64,000 nucleotides of DNA from Anaerobiospirillum sp. (GCA_029258325.1 JARHZF010000097.1:38595-102594), one strand, 5' to 3'; shown: positions 54,522-63,846, counted from the first letter of the stretch. Numbers and translations are program-made. Notes: generated by a model not told the origin, from the sequence alone.

Positions 54522-55121
54522 TTAATCTTGATGATGTAGCATATGACCCATACGTTTCTCTTTGGTATTTAAATAATCTTCGTTATATTTATTTCTACCA
54601 ATTTCAAGAGGAACTCTATCAACTACTTCAATACCATAACTTGAAATCTCATCAATTTTAAGAGGGTTATTTGTCATTAAAATGACTTTTTTTACACCCA
54701 TCTTTTGTAACATTAAGGCACATAAGTTATATTTTCTACCATCTGATGGAAAACCTAATTTAATATTAGCATCAACAGTATCAAGACCATTATCTTGAAG
54801 TTCATATGCTCTTATTTTATTAAATAAGCCAATACCTCTACCTTCTTGACGCATGTATAGTAAAGCACCACGACCTTTTTTATTTATTTCATCTAAAGCA
54901 AGATCTAATTGTGGACCACAATCACAGCGAAGAGAACCAAAGGCATCACCTGTCAAACATTCTGAATGTATTCTTGTAAGTACAGCCTCTCCATCATCAA
55001 TTTTGCCTTTGAAAATTAAAGCATGATCAAGAGCGTTTTCATCTCTAAATATTACTATGTTAAAAAGTCCATGTCTTGTTGGTAATTGAGCTATAGGACC
55101 TTGTACTAATGAGTCTGACAC
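54522..55121 (-). CDS. ribA: GTP cyclohydrolase II
   Basis: RibA opens GTP to start riboflavin synthesis. The 199-residue protein (E. coli 196) has the Zn-binding cysteines Cys55, Cys66 and Cys68 in SECLTGDAFGSLRCDCGPQL, the LLYMRQEGRGIGLFNKIRAYELQD motif near residue 87 with catalytic Arg, and LMTNNPLKIDEISSYGIEV near 147. It is the stand-alone enzyme rather than a RibBA fusion. No FMN riboswitch was recognised upstream. Confidence 0.97.
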   Translation of the reverse strand: MSDSLVQGPIAQLPTRHGLFNIVIFRDENALDHALIFKGKIDDGEAVLTRIHSECLTGDAFGSLRCDCGPQLDLALDEINKKGRGALLYMRQEGRGIGLFNKIRAYELQDNGLDTVDANIKLGFPSDGRKYNLCALMLQKMGVKKVILMTNNPLKIDEISSYGIEVVDRVPLEIGRNKYNEDYLNTKEKRMGHMLHHQD

Positions 55122-55473
55122 GACAAAACCTTCTTTTTTATCTAAAAATATAAATTATATAAAGTTAAAAATTTAACCTTTTTTAGAGCTACATTATATA
55201 ATCTAAAACTAAAAGATTAAATTTAATCTATAAATATATTAGAAAACCTAAATGAATTTTATTTTTTAACATGATTTAAGCATACTTTCAATAAAAAAGA
55301 TCTAAAATGAGTATTACTATCAATAAAAATAAAGCTTTTACTTATCAATTGCATTTTTTATAATTACAAATGAAATAACTTTTAAAACTTTATTTTATTT
55401 TTATTGTTAATTGTTATATTTAGTACTAAGTGATAGAATTTTAAACCTTTTAAGAGCTAAATATAGGATTTTT
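55122..55473. other. Divergent region between ribA and ruvC
   Basis: This is a 352-base AT-rich gap with promoters for both directions. I find no gene, conserved RNA or strong hairpin. A 21-codon in-frame extension of ruvC into it is not supported by a ribosome site. Confidence 0.5.
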
Positions 55474-55962
55474 ATGTCTCAAATAATACTAGGAATAGAT
55501 CCTGGTTCTCGTAAAACTGGATATGGTGTTATTGAAAAGGTTAATAATAGCTTAAACTATTTAGGCTCAGGTTGTATAAATGTTGGCAATGGACCTTTAT
55601 ATCAAAGATTAAATAGTATTTTTAATGCTGTAAGCTCAATCATTTTACAGTTTAAACCTGAAGTTTTAGCTATTGAAGAGACGTTTTTATCAAAAAATGT
55701 ACAATCAACTATAAAATTATCAGAGGCAAGAGCAAGTGCAATAGTTGCAGCTACATCAAATGGATTAGAAGTTTTTGAGTATACTCCAAGACAGATAAAA
55801 CAAGCTGTTGTAGGTTTTGGTGCAGCTAAGAAAAATCAAATGCAATTTATGGTACAACATATTTTATATCTAACAGGTGTACCACAAGTTGATGCAGCTG
55901 ATGCTTTGGCCTGTGCTATATGTCATAGTTATTCAAATAATATATTACAAAATCTAAAGTAA
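55474..55962 (+). CDS. ruvC: Holliday junction resolvase RuvC
   Basis: RuvC cuts Holliday junctions moved by RuvAB. The 162-residue protein (E. coli 173) keeps the four catalytic acids: Asp in GIDPGSRKTG (residue 9), Glu in LAIEETFLSKN near 69, and two Asp in VDAADALACAICH near 143-146. The start ATG 55474 follows TAGGAT by 5 bases; the frame is open upstream to 55411 without support. It starts the ruvC-ruvA-ruvB-ybgC-tol run. Confidence 0.96.
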   Translation: MSQIILGIDPGSRKTGYGVIEKVNNSLNYLGSGCINVGNGPLYQRLNSIFNAVSSIILQFKPEVLAIEETFLSKNVQSTIKLSEARASAIVAATSNGLEVFEYTPRQIKQAVVGFGAAKKNQMQFMVQHILYLTGVPQVDAADALACAICHSYSNNILQNLK

Positions 55963-55990
55963 TTTTTAAGAATTTAAAGAGGGCTTGCAA

Positions 55991-56599
55991 GTGATAGGCA
56001 GTTTAAAAGGTAATATTTTACGCATAGATGGTATGACTGTTTTAGTGGAAGTAAATGGTGTAGGTTATGAAGTTTTTATGCCTTTGAGATTACTTCATGA
56101 TTTAAAAATAAATAATGAGTATTTTATTTATATACAACAAATAATAAGAGAGGATGCAAATCATCTTTTTGGATTTTTAGACTATAACAGTAAAGTCTTT
56201 TTTAATGAATTAGTTAAAGTTAATGGTATAGGTCCTAAGACTGCTTTAGCTATTTTATCTACTTTAAGTTTAGATGAATTTATAAAAGCAATTTTGCAAG
56301 AGGATGTAAAAAGTATTGTCTCTGTACCTGGTATTGGTAAGAAAACAGCAGAGCGTATGATTGTAGAATTTAAAGATAAAGTTGAAAAGATGAACTTAGG
56401 TGTAAGCAATTTAGATGAAGCTGTAGTTGAAAATACTACAAAAAATGATAATCTTTTTGCTTATAATGAAGCAGTTGCAGCCTTAGTTGCTCTAGGATAT
56501 AAGGAGTCTCTTGCTATTTCATATGTGAAGAAAGTTTATGAAGATGGTATGGATACAAGGGATATTATTGTTAAAGCTTTAGCTTTTATTAAAGGATAA
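55991..56599 (+). CDS. ruvA: Holliday junction DNA helicase subunit RuvA
   Basis: RuvA binds the four-way junction and loads RuvB. The 202-residue protein has the OB-fold N-terminus (IGSLKGNILRIDGMTVLVEVNGVGYEVFMP), helix-hairpin-helix motifs LVKVNGIGPKTALAIL near residue 74 and IVSVPGIGKKTAERMIVEF near 110, and a C-terminal RuvB-binding domain (about 155-202). GTG 55991 is preferred: it is 7 bases after AGAGGG and gives the family start VIG, while the upstream TTG 55985 is too close to the ribosome site. Confidence 0.95.
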   Translation: MIGSLKGNILRIDGMTVLVEVNGVGYEVFMPLRLLHDLKINNEYFIYIQQIIREDANHLFGFLDYNSKVFFNELVKVNGIGPKTALAILSTLSLDEFIKAILQEDVKSIVSVPGIGKKTAERMIVEFKDKVEKMNLGVSNLDEAVVENTTKNDNLFAYNEAVAALVALGYKESLAISYVKKVYEDGMDTRDIIVKALAFIKG

Positions 56600-56606
56600 T
56601 TAGCTC

Positions 56607-57665
56607 GTGGATACTGGTATTATTGCAGACTCTTTAAGTGTTGATCCAACACTTAGAGCTAAACGTACTAAAGAAGAGTCAACTCCTATTGCTATTGCAG
56701 AAGATAGAGCTTTAAGACCTAAAAGATTGCGTGATTATATAGGTCAAGAAGATGTTAAAACACAATTAGAAATAGCTCTTCTTGCTGCAAAAAAAAGAGG
56801 TCAAGCACTAGATCATGTTTTAATTTTTGGACCACCAGGTCTTGGTAAGACTACTTTATCTAATATAATTGCAAATGAGTTATCTGTATCTTTATCACAA
56901 ACATCAGGTCCTGCCTTAGAGAAAAAAGGTGATGTTGCAGCCTTACTTACTAATTTACAAGATAGAGATGTGCTTTTTATAGATGAAATACATAGATTAT
57001 CTCCTGTTATAGAAGAGTTTATGTATCCTGCTATGGAAGATTATCAAGTAGATATTATGACAGGTGAAGGACCATCAGCCCGCTCTATTAAAATAGGTTT
57101 AAATCAATTTACCTTAATTGGTGCAACAACAAGAGCAGGTACATTAACTTCTCCACTTCGTGATCGTTTTGGTATTATATTACAATTACAATTTTATGAG
57201 CCAAAAGAGCTTGAGCTTATTATTTCAGCATCAGCTAAAAAATTAAATATAAGTATAGACTTTCATGGCTCTATGGAAATTGCAAGACGTTCTCGTGGTA
57301 CACCACGTATTGCTAATAGACTTTTAAAGAGAGTACGTGATTATGCTGAGGTTAAAGGTCAGGGCATAATAACAGAAGAAATTGCTAAAAAGGCTTTAGA
57401 TTTACATAAAATAGACCCAGATGGATTTGATGATTTTGATAGACAGTATTTAAAATCTATAATCTTTGATTTTTCAGGAGGTCCTGTAGGTGTTGATAGT
57501 TTAGCTGCATCTTTAGGACAGGATAAAGATACTCTTGAAAATGTTGTAGAGCCTTATTTAATTCAACAAGGCTATGTGCAAAGAACAAGACAAGGTCGTA
57601 TTGCAACTAAAAAAGCCTATAGTAAATTTGATTTAGATAGTGATAAAAAGGATTATGATGAGTAA
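56607..57665 (+). CDS. ruvB: Holliday junction ATP-dependent helicase RuvB
   Basis: RuvB is the hexameric motor for branch migration. The 352-residue protein has [19 protein letters not shown], Walker [13 protein letters not shown] near residue 75, Walker [11 protein letters not shown] near 125, [19 protein letters not shown] near 170 (sensor 1 and Arg finger region) and the C-terminal winged helix [18 protein letters not shown]. It starts at GTG 56607, 7 bases after the ruvA stop. Its last codons overlap the ybgC start. Confidence 0.97.
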   Translation: MDTGIIADSLSVDPTLRAKRTKEESTPIAIAEDRALRPKRLRDYIGQEDVKTQLEIALLAAKKRGQALDHVLIFGPPGLGKTTLSNIIANELSVSLSQTSGPALEKKGDVAALLTNLQDRDVLFIDEIHRLSPVIEEFMYPAMEDYQVDIMTGEGPSARSIKIGLNQFTLIGATTRAGTLTSPLRDRFGIILQLQFYEPKELELIISASAKKLNISIDFHGSMEIARRSRGTPRIANRLLKRVRDYAEVKGQGIITEEIAKKALDLHKIDPDGFDDFDRQYLKSIIFDFSGGPVGVDSLAASLGQDKDTLENVVEPYLIQQGYVQRTRQGRIATKKAYSKFDLDSDKKDYDE

Positions 57666-58071
57666 TTTTTCAATAAATACACGTGTCTATTATGAAGATA
57701 CAGACGCAGGTGGTATTGTATATCACGCAAATTATTTTAAGTTCACAGAAAGAGCAAGAACTGAATGGATTAGACGTTTTGGTATTATTCAGCAAGATCT
57801 CTTAGAGAAAAAAGAAGGTTTTGTTGTCTCAAAACTTAGTGCTAATTTCAAAAAAAGTGCTGTTTTAGATGATATTTTAACTATTACTTGTACACCTATA
57901 AAATTAAGAAAAGCATCTATTTCATTTTATCAACAAGTATTAAATGAAAAAGGAGAGCTTTTATTTGATTTAACTTGTGATATTGCTTATGTAGATTTTA
58001 ATAAAGGTTCAGTAAAAGCAATGTCAAAAGAATTAATTCAATTAATAGAAAAAGAAATAGTTGTAGATTAA
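57658..58071 (+). CDS. ybgC: Tol-Pal-associated acyl-CoA thioesterase YbgC
   Basis: YbgC is a hot-dog-fold thioesterase encoded with the Tol-Pal genes. The 137-residue protein has the 4HBT signature [27 protein letters not shown] (residues about 9-35), with the catalytic Asp in EDTDAGG and the HANY motif. ATG 57658 lies 6 bases after AAGG and overlaps the ruvB stop by 8 bases, pointing to translational coupling. tolQ follows 23 bases later, as in E. coli. Confidence 0.94.
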   Translation: MSNFSINTRVYYEDTDAGGIVYHANYFKFTERARTEWIRRFGIIQQDLLEKKEGFVVSKLSANFKKSAVLDDILTITCTPIKLRKASISFYQQVLNEKGELLFDLTCDIAYVDFNKGSVKAMSKELIQLIEKEIVVD

Positions 58072-58094
58072 ATCAATTTTGGAGTTATTTATAA

Positions 58095-59537
58095 ATGCAA
58101 GAAAGCAGTGGCACATTATCCTTAACTGAACTAATTTTAAATGCAAGTTTTTTAGTTCAAGTTGTAATGGCTTTTTTACTTGTTTTATCTTTAGTTTCAT
58201 GGACTATTATCATTCAAAGAAGTAATCAGTATAAAGTAGGAAGACAAAAAGCTGATGAGTTTGAAGATAAGTTTTGGTCAGGTATAGATTTAAATAACCT
58301 CTATCAAGATTGTTTATCAAGACAACAATCTTTAGTAGGTCTTGAAGTTATTTATGCAGCTGGTTTTAAAGAATTTGTGCGTTTAGTAAATTCAGGTCCT
58401 GCTGATCAAGAAGTTGTTATGGATGGTACTTATAGACAAATGAAGGTTGCCACATCACGTGAAGTTGAGTCTTTGGAGTCTCATCTTCCAACTCTTGCAA
58501 CTATTGGTTCTATAAGTCCTTATATTGGTTTATTTGGCACAGTATGGGGTATTATGCATGCCTTTGTTGCCTTAGCTGCTGTTAAAAATGCCACTTTATC
58601 TATGGTAGCTCCACCTATTGCTGAAGCTTTAATTGCAACAGCTATGGGTCTTTTTGCTGCAATTCCTGCAGTTATGTTTTATAACCGTTTTGTAACTAAA
58701 GTTGAAGCTTTAGAAAATAGATATTTAAACTTTATGGATGAGTTTTCAACTATTTTAAATAGAAGATTAGTTACAATAAGATCTCAAATAAACAAAGGTC
58801 AAGAGCAACAAATAGTTCAAACTCAAACATCAGTACCTAATAATATAGTAGCTCAACAACAAGTAGTACGTAGTGCACCTAATGTAAATACAAATATGCA
58901 AAATACTCAAAATGTGCAAAATATGCAGAATATGCAAAACGTACAAAATAAAGCTAAGGTACAAAATCCTCAAACTGTTAATGTAAAGTCTCAACAGTTA
59001 CAAAAGCAAATGCAACAGATGCAACAGATGCAGCAAATGCAAAACTTGAATTTACAACAAATAAATCAAGCACGTGCTAATAATAATGCTAAAGCTGTAA
59101 AAGCACGCTCTAATATAGAAGAAAGTATAAATCAAAGTATGCAAGCTCAAGCTAAGAGTCAAAGTGCTTATCAGCAAAAAACAAAGAATGAACCTTATCA
59201 ACAAGCTAATGTTAAATTTGCAAATAATGCAAATGTAGCTAAAGCAAATGTTGTAAATGATAAAAAGGCACCTAAAACTCAAATAGATCCTAAATTTATA
59301 GGTAAAGCTAGTGCTACAAATACAGTTGAGTTTATTGAAACTAAGGTTCATGATACTAATACTAGTTTTATTGAATCAGATCCAAATAATGCAAATTTTG
59401 TAGGACAAGAGCCTAATAATATGAATTATAAAGGACCTGAAAAAAAGCTTTCAGCTTATAAAAATAAAGAGCAATCCATATATAATGAAAATGAAAGTCC
59501 TTATATAGCTCCAGGTGGTCAAAATCAAAAAAGATAG
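58095..59537 (+). CDS. tolQ: TolQ with a long Q/N/M-rich C-terminal extension
   Basis: Residues 1-232 are a normal TolQ: one N-terminal transmembrane helix (about 15-40), then LPTLATIGSISPYIGLFGTVWGIMHAF near 131-157 and PPIAEALIATAMGLFAAIPAVMFYNRF near 173-199, the two helices that carry proton flow with TolR. The gene continues in frame for about 248 more residues (E. coli TolQ has 230 in all). That tail is rich in Gln, Asn, Met, Ala and Lys, with nine-base DNA repeats coding QMQ or QNM units (58908-59045). It should lie in the cytoplasm. The ribosome site and reading frame are clean and tolR follows in 11 bases, so this is not a frameshift artefact by appearance. Confidence 0.92.
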   Translation: MQESSGTLSLTELILNASFLVQVVMAFLLVLSLVSWTIIIQRSNQYKVGRQKADEFEDKFWSGIDLNNLYQDCLSRQQSLVGLEVIYAAGFKEFVRLVNSGPADQEVVMDGTYRQMKVATSREVESLESHLPTLATIGSISPYIGLFGTVWGIMHAFVALAAVKNATLSMVAPPIAEALIATAMGLFAAIPAVMFYNRFVTKVEALENRYLNFMDEFSTILNRRLVTIRSQINKGQEQQIVQTQTSVPNNIVAQQQVVRSAPNVNTNMQNTQNVQNMQNMQNVQNKAKVQNPQTVNVKSQQLQKQMQQMQQMQQMQNLNLQQINQARANNNAKAVKARSNIEESINQSMQAQAKSQSAYQQKTKNEPYQQANVKFANNANVAKANVVNDKKAPKTQIDPKFIGKASATNTVEFIETKVHDTNTSFIESDPNNANFVGQEPNNMNYKGPEKKLSAYKNKEQSIYNENESPYIAPGGQNQKR

Positions 59538-59548
59538 GGTAAGAAAAA

Positions 59549-59971
59549 ATGCAAATGAGAGCTAGACGTAAGTCACGTGCTGTTGCCGAAATTAATGTTG
59601 TACCTTATATTGATGTAATGTTGGTATTACTTGTTATTTTTATTGCAACAGCTCCTGTTGTTATGCAAGGTGTTAGTGTTGATTTACCTAAAGCTGAAGC
59701 TGAGGCTATGAATGAAGATCAAAGAACACCTATAATTGCGACAGTTGATAAAGTAGGTCAATATTTTGTAAGTATGGATACAACATCAGTTAAAGTACCA
59801 GATTTAAATGCTTTAACTCAATTAGTTGCAAATGAACTTGCAAAAGATCCAACACGACCTGTAGTTGTTCAAGGGGATGCAAAAGTTCCTTATGATTATG
59901 TTATTCAGCTTATGAATGCTTTAAAGAACTCAGGAGTTCAATCAGTAGGTTTAGTTACCGATCCTGTATAG
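59549..59971 (+). CDS. tolR: Tol-Pal system protein TolR
   Basis: TolR pairs with TolQ in a proton-driven motor of the inner membrane. The 140-residue protein (E. coli 142) has one N-terminal helix (about 15-35) with the essential Asp in EINVVPYIDVMLVLLVIFIATAP, followed by a periplasmic domain ending in VPYDYVIQLMNALKNSGVQSVGLVTDP, the typical ExbD/TolR C-terminus. It is 11 bases after tolQ and 16 bases before tolA. Confidence 0.96.
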   Translation: MQMRARRKSRAVAEINVVPYIDVMLVLLVIFIATAPVVMQGVSVDLPKAEAEAMNEDQRTPIIATVDKVGQYFVSMDTTSVKVPDLNALTQLVANELAKDPTRPVVVQGDAKVPYDYVIQLMNALKNSGVQSVGLVTDPV

Positions 59972-59987
59972 ATCAAAGGATAGTTTT

Positions 59988-60947
59988 GTGAAAATAGGTG
60001 TTATTACTGCTTTTATTATTGCCTTAGTGGTTCATTTAATGATACTGCTTTTACTTTTTGTAAATGTATCATTAGATAAGCCACAAAGACCACAAGATAG
60101 TAAGGGTAATATAATGCATGCTGTTGTAATACCTCCTGCTAAGGGTAATCCTAATGCAAATACAAATAATAAAGCTCAAAGTCAAAAAGATACAAATGCC
60201 CAAAAAGAGCAAGAGAAAAAACAGCAAGAATTATTGAAGAAAAAAGAAGCTTTAGAGAAAAAAGTTGCTGAACAAAAAGCTTTAGAGGCAAAGCGTCAAG
60301 AAACTTTAGCTCTTAAGAAAAAACAAGAAGAAGAGAAAAAGAAAGCTTTAGAGGAAGCAAAACGTAAGGAAGAGGAAAAGAAGAAAGCTTTAGAGGAAGC
60401 AAAACGCAAGGAAGAGGAAAAGAAAAAAGCCTTAGAAGAGCTTAAGAAGAAAGAAGAAGCTAAGAAAAAGGCTGAAGAAGAGCTTAAGAAAAAAGAGGAA
60501 GCTAAAAAGAAGGCCTTAGAGGAGGCTAAAAAGAAAGAGGAAGCTCGTAAAAAAGAAGAAGCTAAGAAAAAGGCAGAAGAGGAGGCTAAAAAACAAGCTT
60601 CAGAGAGGGCTGATTCTATTGAGGATGACTTATTTGGTATGGAGGATGGAGTACAAGGGGGGCAAGGCTTAGGTTCTGGTACTGGTACATCTGAAGTATA
60701 TGGAACTAAAGTACAAACTCTTATAGAACAGCATTGGCGTATTGATCCATCAATGAATGGAAAGAGTGTTATAGTTAGAGTAACTATAGGAGAGGATGGT
60801 CTAATTGTACAGCAAAACTGTCAAGGAGATAGTGTTGTTTGTAAGTCAGCATTAGCTACATTAGATTTAATTGGAATGTTACCAATGCCTCCTAAAGGAT
60901 GCGAAGATTGTAAAAATATCGTTATAAAAATGACACCTAAACTATAA
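59988..60947 (+). CDS. tolA: Tol-Pal system protein TolA
   Basis: TolA spans the periplasm to link the TolQR motor to Pal. Residues about 5-27 form the membrane anchor. Residues about 70-208 are a long Lys/Glu/Ala helical rod with near-exact repeats of about 13 residues (EEAKRKEEEKKKA). The C-terminal domain (about 235-319) has VQTLIEQHWRIDPSM, VRVTIGEDGLIVQQNCQGDSVVCKSALATL and a CEDCK pair. The start is GTG 59988 after AAAGGAT. Repeats in the DNA at about 60330-60600 make this a likely site of length variation. Confidence 0.93.
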   Translation: MKIGVITAFIIALVVHLMILLLLFVNVSLDKPQRPQDSKGNIMHAVVIPPAKGNPNANTNNKAQSQKDTNAQKEQEKKQQELLKKKEALEKKVAEQKALEAKRQETLALKKKQEEEKKKALEEAKRKEEEKKKALEEAKRKEEEKKKALEELKKKEEAKKKAEEELKKKEEAKKKALEEAKKKEEARKKEEAKKKAEEEAKKQASERADSIEDDLFGMEDGVQGGQGLGSGTGTSEVYGTKVQTLIEQHWRIDPSMNGKSVIVRVTIGEDGLIVQQNCQGDSVVCKSALATLDLIGMLPMPPKGCEDCKNIVIKMTPKL

Positions 60948-60996
60948 CGTACTATAATAAGTTAGGTTATTAGGATAATGTAAAGGATCTATTTTT

Positions 60997-62280
60997 ATGT
61001 TTAAAAAGATACTGATGGCTTTAGCTTTTATTACTATGACATCATCCTACACTCAAGCGGCTTTGCAACTTGAGATTACTGGTGGTATTAATGAGGGTAG
61101 AAAGATTTTAGTTCTACCTTTTGCTCAACCAGATGTTGGTGTTGATGTAGCATCTGTAGTAAGTGCTGATTTAATGCGTTCAGGTAAGTTTTCACCTCTT
61201 AATATAAAATCATTAAATCAATCTGTTATTCAAGGTTCAAGTGTAAATCTTGAAGCTTTAGCACAATTAGGTGCAGAAGCTGTTATTCAAGGAACTGTAA
61301 CTCCTGAAAATAATATATATAATATTGAGTTTAAATTGATTGGATTACAAGGTGCAAATAAAGGTAAAATCATAGCACACTATAAAGGAAACTCTGATTT
61401 ACCTCGTATGAGAAATGCAGCACACCGTGTATCAGATCGTGTATATAAGCATCTTACAGGTCAAGATGGTGCATTTAGAACAAGAATTGCATATATTGTG
61501 TACAAACATAATGATCCAAGACCATATCAATTAACAACAGCAGATTATGATGGTTTTAATGAAACAGCATTAATTCGCTCAACTCAACCAATTATGACAC
61601 CTTCATGGTCTCCTGATGGTAAAAATATTGTATATGTAAGTTTTGAGAAAAGAGCTCCTGCTATCTTTATTCAAAATGTATATACAAAGCAACGTACTAA
61701 ACTTGCTTCATTTAGAGGTTTAAATAGCTCTCCATCATGGTCTCCAGATGGTACTAAAATTGCAATGACTTTATCAAAGGATGGTCAGCCTGATATTTAT
61801 TATTACGATTTAAATGAGAGAAAATTAAATCGTGTAACTTCAAATAGAGCTATTGATACAGAGCCAACATGGTCAGATGATAGTAAATCTATTTTATTTA
61901 CATCAGAACGTGGTGGTCGTGCTCAAATTTATAAATATGATTTTCTTACAAAGAAAACAGAACGTGTAACATATCAAGGTAAAATGAATTTATCTGCAAG
62001 ACAAATTCCAGGCTCTAAATCATTAGTTGTTGTAACTAATCAAAATGGATATAGAGTGGCTCGTGTAGATGAAGATGGTAGTGCATACCTTTTAACTACA
62101 TCTCAATTAGATGAATCACCAAGTGTTGCACCAAATGGCTCTATGGTAATATATAGTACCGTATATCAAGGTAGAAAAGGTTTAGCTCTAGTTTCATCAG
62201 ATGGACGTTTTAAAGCTAATCTTCCATCAACAGTAGGTGAGGTTAGCTCTCCTAGCTGGGGTCCTATAGTTGAAAAATAA
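60997..62280 (+). CDS. tolB: Tol-Pal system protein TolB
   Basis: TolB is a periplasmic protein that binds Pal and is recycled by TolA. A signal peptide (about residues 1-21, cut after TQA) is followed by an N-terminal domain (LPFAQPDVGVDVASVVSADLMRSGKFSPL) and a six-bladed beta-propeller with the repeated unit PSWSPDGKNIVYVS, PSWSPDGTKIAMTL, PTWSDDSKSILFTS. The 427-residue length is normal (E. coli 430). pal follows 17 bases later. Confidence 0.97.
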   Translation: MFKKILMALAFITMTSSYTQAALQLEITGGINEGRKILVLPFAQPDVGVDVASVVSADLMRSGKFSPLNIKSLNQSVIQGSSVNLEALAQLGAEAVIQGTVTPENNIYNIEFKLIGLQGANKGKIIAHYKGNSDLPRMRNAAHRVSDRVYKHLTGQDGAFRTRIAYIVYKHNDPRPYQLTTADYDGFNETALIRSTQPIMTPSWSPDGKNIVYVSFEKRAPAIFIQNVYTKQRTKLASFRGLNSSPSWSPDGTKIAMTLSKDGQPDIYYYDLNERKLNRVTSNRAIDTEPTWSDDSKSILFTSERGGRAQIYKYDFLTKKTERVTYQGKMNLSARQIPGSKSLVVVTNQNGYRVARVDEDGSAYLLTTSQLDESPSVAPNGSMVIYSTVYQGRKGLALVSSDGRFKANLPSTVGEVSSPSWGPIVEK

Positions 62281-62297
62281 TTTTTAAGGAATTTATT

Positions 62298-62900
62298 ATG
62301 AAAAATAACTATTTATCATTAATTGCCTGTGTTGTAGGTGCAATGATTTTGACTAATGGTTGTTCATCATCTGATGAAGATATGATGTACGATGACAACT
62401 CATCTATAGGAAATCCAAATTCTGGAATTGTAGATGATAGTGCAATTCAAGGAACAATGGCTCAAGGTGATTATCAAGTAGGTTATGATCCTGATGGTGC
62501 TATAATTGCAGGTGATCCTATGCAAGAGGCTCAAGATAATTATCAACAGTCAATGGCAGGACCTCAAGCATTGCGTGATAATAACATTATCTACTTTAGA
62601 TATGATTCAGAGCAAATTCAAGATGCCTATGTAGGTGTAATGCAAGCTCATGCTCAATATTTAAGAGATAATCCAGATTCTAGAATTATTATTGAAGGTC
62701 ACACCGATGAGCGTGGTACACCTGAGTACAATATTGCTTTAGGTGAAAGACGTGCAAGATCAGTTGCTCGTTATATGACTAATTTAGGTGTTGATGCAAA
62801 TCAATTATCAATAGTAAGTTATGGTGAAGAGAAGCCTGTTGATCCAGGTCATCAAGAAGCTTCATGGCAAAAGAATCGTCGTGCTGTAATTAACTATTAA
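62298..62900 (+). CDS. pal: Peptidoglycan-associated lipoprotein Pal
   Basis: Pal anchors the outer membrane to peptidoglycan. A lipoprotein signal peptide ends with lipobox LTNGC (Cys22). A disordered Asp/Gln/Gly-rich linker (about 23-95) leads to the OmpA-like domain: NIIYFRYDSEQIQ, IIIEGHTDERGTPEYNIALGERRARSVARYM and VSYGEEKPVDPGHQEASWQKNRRAVI, with the peptidoglycan-binding Asp and Arg. The 200-residue length exceeds E. coli Pal (173) by the longer linker. A terminator follows, before cpoB. Confidence 0.96.
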   Translation: MKNNYLSLIACVVGAMILTNGCSSSDEDMMYDDNSSIGNPNSGIVDDSAIQGTMAQGDYQVGYDPDGAIIAGDPMQEAQDNYQQSMAGPQALRDNNIIYFRYDSEQIQDAYVGVMQAHAQYLRDNPDSRIIIEGHTDERGTPEYNIALGERRARSVARYMTNLGVDANQLSIVSYGEEKPVDPGHQEASWQKNRRAVINY

Positions 62901-62918
62901 AAAATCAATTTTAAGTTT

Positions 62919-62946
62919 AAAACGGTGCTATTTTGCACCGTTTTTT
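62919..62946 (+). terminator. Intrinsic terminator between pal and cpoB
   Basis: Perfect 10-bp stem AAAACGGTGC / GCACCGTTTT with a 6-base loop and T-run, 16 bases before the cpoB start. It may give less cpoB mRNA than pal mRNA. Confidence 0.8.
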
Positions 62947-62961
62947 AATAAAGGTATTTTT

Positions 62962-63645
62962 ATGAGATTAAAGACCATAGCCCTATATTTACCCTTATTT
63001 TTAACAACTTATTCTTATGCAGATAATTATCAAGCTCAAATAGATGCTCAACAAAGAGCCATGTATCAAATGCAAAATCAGCTAAATGATATGCAAAATC
63101 AAATAAATATTTTGCAAGGTAAGATAGATGAGCTTAAGTATCAAAATTCACGTGCAAGCACAGCTCCAACAAATAATCAAAATTCAACTATAACTACATT
63201 ATCTTTACCAAAAGAAAGTACTGCAAGTAATACTAAAGTAAGTGGTGGTATTACTAATGATGATTTGATAATGCCAAATAGTGATGCTGTAGCTTTATAT
63301 GATAAAGGTTATAGTTATGTAACAAGTCATAATTATGCAGAAGCTATAACTACATTTAAGAAATTTATTGAATTATATTCAAATACAAAGTTAGTACCTA
63401 ATGCTTGGTATTGGATGGGACAAGTTCAATATAAAGATAAAAATTATAAAGATGCTCGTGTTAGTTTTTTAAATGTAGTTAGATATACAGGATCAAATAA
63501 GAGACCTGATTCTCTTTATAAATTAGGCTTAATTTCACGTGCTTTAGGTGATAATGCAAAGGCTAAAAAATACTTTGAATTAGTAGTAAACACATATCCA
63601 AATGATGTTACTGGTAATTTAGCACGTCAAGAATTAGCAAAATAG
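62962..63645 (+). CDS. cpoB: Cell division coordinator CpoB (YbgF)
   Basis: CpoB is a periplasmic protein that links Tol-Pal with peptidoglycan synthesis at the septum. The 227-residue protein has a signal peptide (1-20, ending SYA), a trimerising coiled coil (about 22-62, MYQMQNQLNDMQNQINILQGKIDELK) and a C-terminal TPR domain (about 105-227) with DAVALYDKGYSYVTSHNYAEAITTFKKFIELYSNTKLVPNAWYWMGQ. It is the last gene of the tol-pal cluster, ahead of the tRNA-Lys genes, as in E. coli. Confidence 0.95.
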   Translation: MRLKTIALYLPLFLTTYSYADNYQAQIDAQQRAMYQMQNQLNDMQNQINILQGKIDELKYQNSRASTAPTNNQNSTITTLSLPKESTASNTKVSGGITNDDLIMPNSDAVALYDKGYSYVTSHNYAEAITTFKKFIELYSNTKLVPNAWYWMGQVQYKDKNYKDARVSFLNVVRYTGSNKRPDSLYKLGLISRALGDNAKAKKYFELVVNTYPNDVTGNLARQELAK

Positions 63646-63708
63646 TAAAAGTATTTGTTTGATTTTTAAGGAAATAATAAAAAAGATAAATATTTTTTAA
63701 AAAATAGC

Positions 63709-63736
63709 TTGCATTATAGAGTTTTTGCTGTATAAT
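63709..63736 (+). promoter_or_regulatory. Sigma-70 promoter of the tRNA-Lys cluster
   Basis: TTGCAT (63709-63714) and TATAAT (63731-63736) are 16 bases apart. It lies 34 bases before the first tRNA-Lys. Confidence 0.7.
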
Positions 63737-63770
63737 ATCGCAACGTTAAGACGTTAAACCGAAACAAATC

Positions 63771-63846
63771 GGGTCGTTAGCTCAGTCGGTAGAGCAGCGG
63801 ACTTTTAATCCGTTGGTCGAGAGTTCGAATCTCTCACGACCCACCA
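63771..63846 (+). tRNA. tRNA-Lys (anticodon TTT)
   Basis: A full cloverleaf: acceptor GGGTCGT/ACGACCC, anticodon loop CTTTTAA on stem GCGGA/TCCGT, T-arm GAGAG-TTCGAAT-CTCTC, encoded CCA. Closely similar to E. coli tRNA-Lys; the site after cpoB is the same as lysT in E. coli. Confidence 0.97.

Noticed and set aside
59052..59351. Minus-strand 99-codon frame opposite the TolQ tail
   Set aside because: Leu/Ile/Cys/Phe-rich complement of the Q/N-rich tail, with no ribosome site. I considered it as an alternative reason for the tail's open frame and rejected it.
60330..60600. Repeats in tolA as a CRISPR or mobile element
   Set aside because: They are in-frame coding repeats of the TolA helical rod. 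No CRISPR array, integrase, transposase or insertion sequence was seen anywhere in the window.
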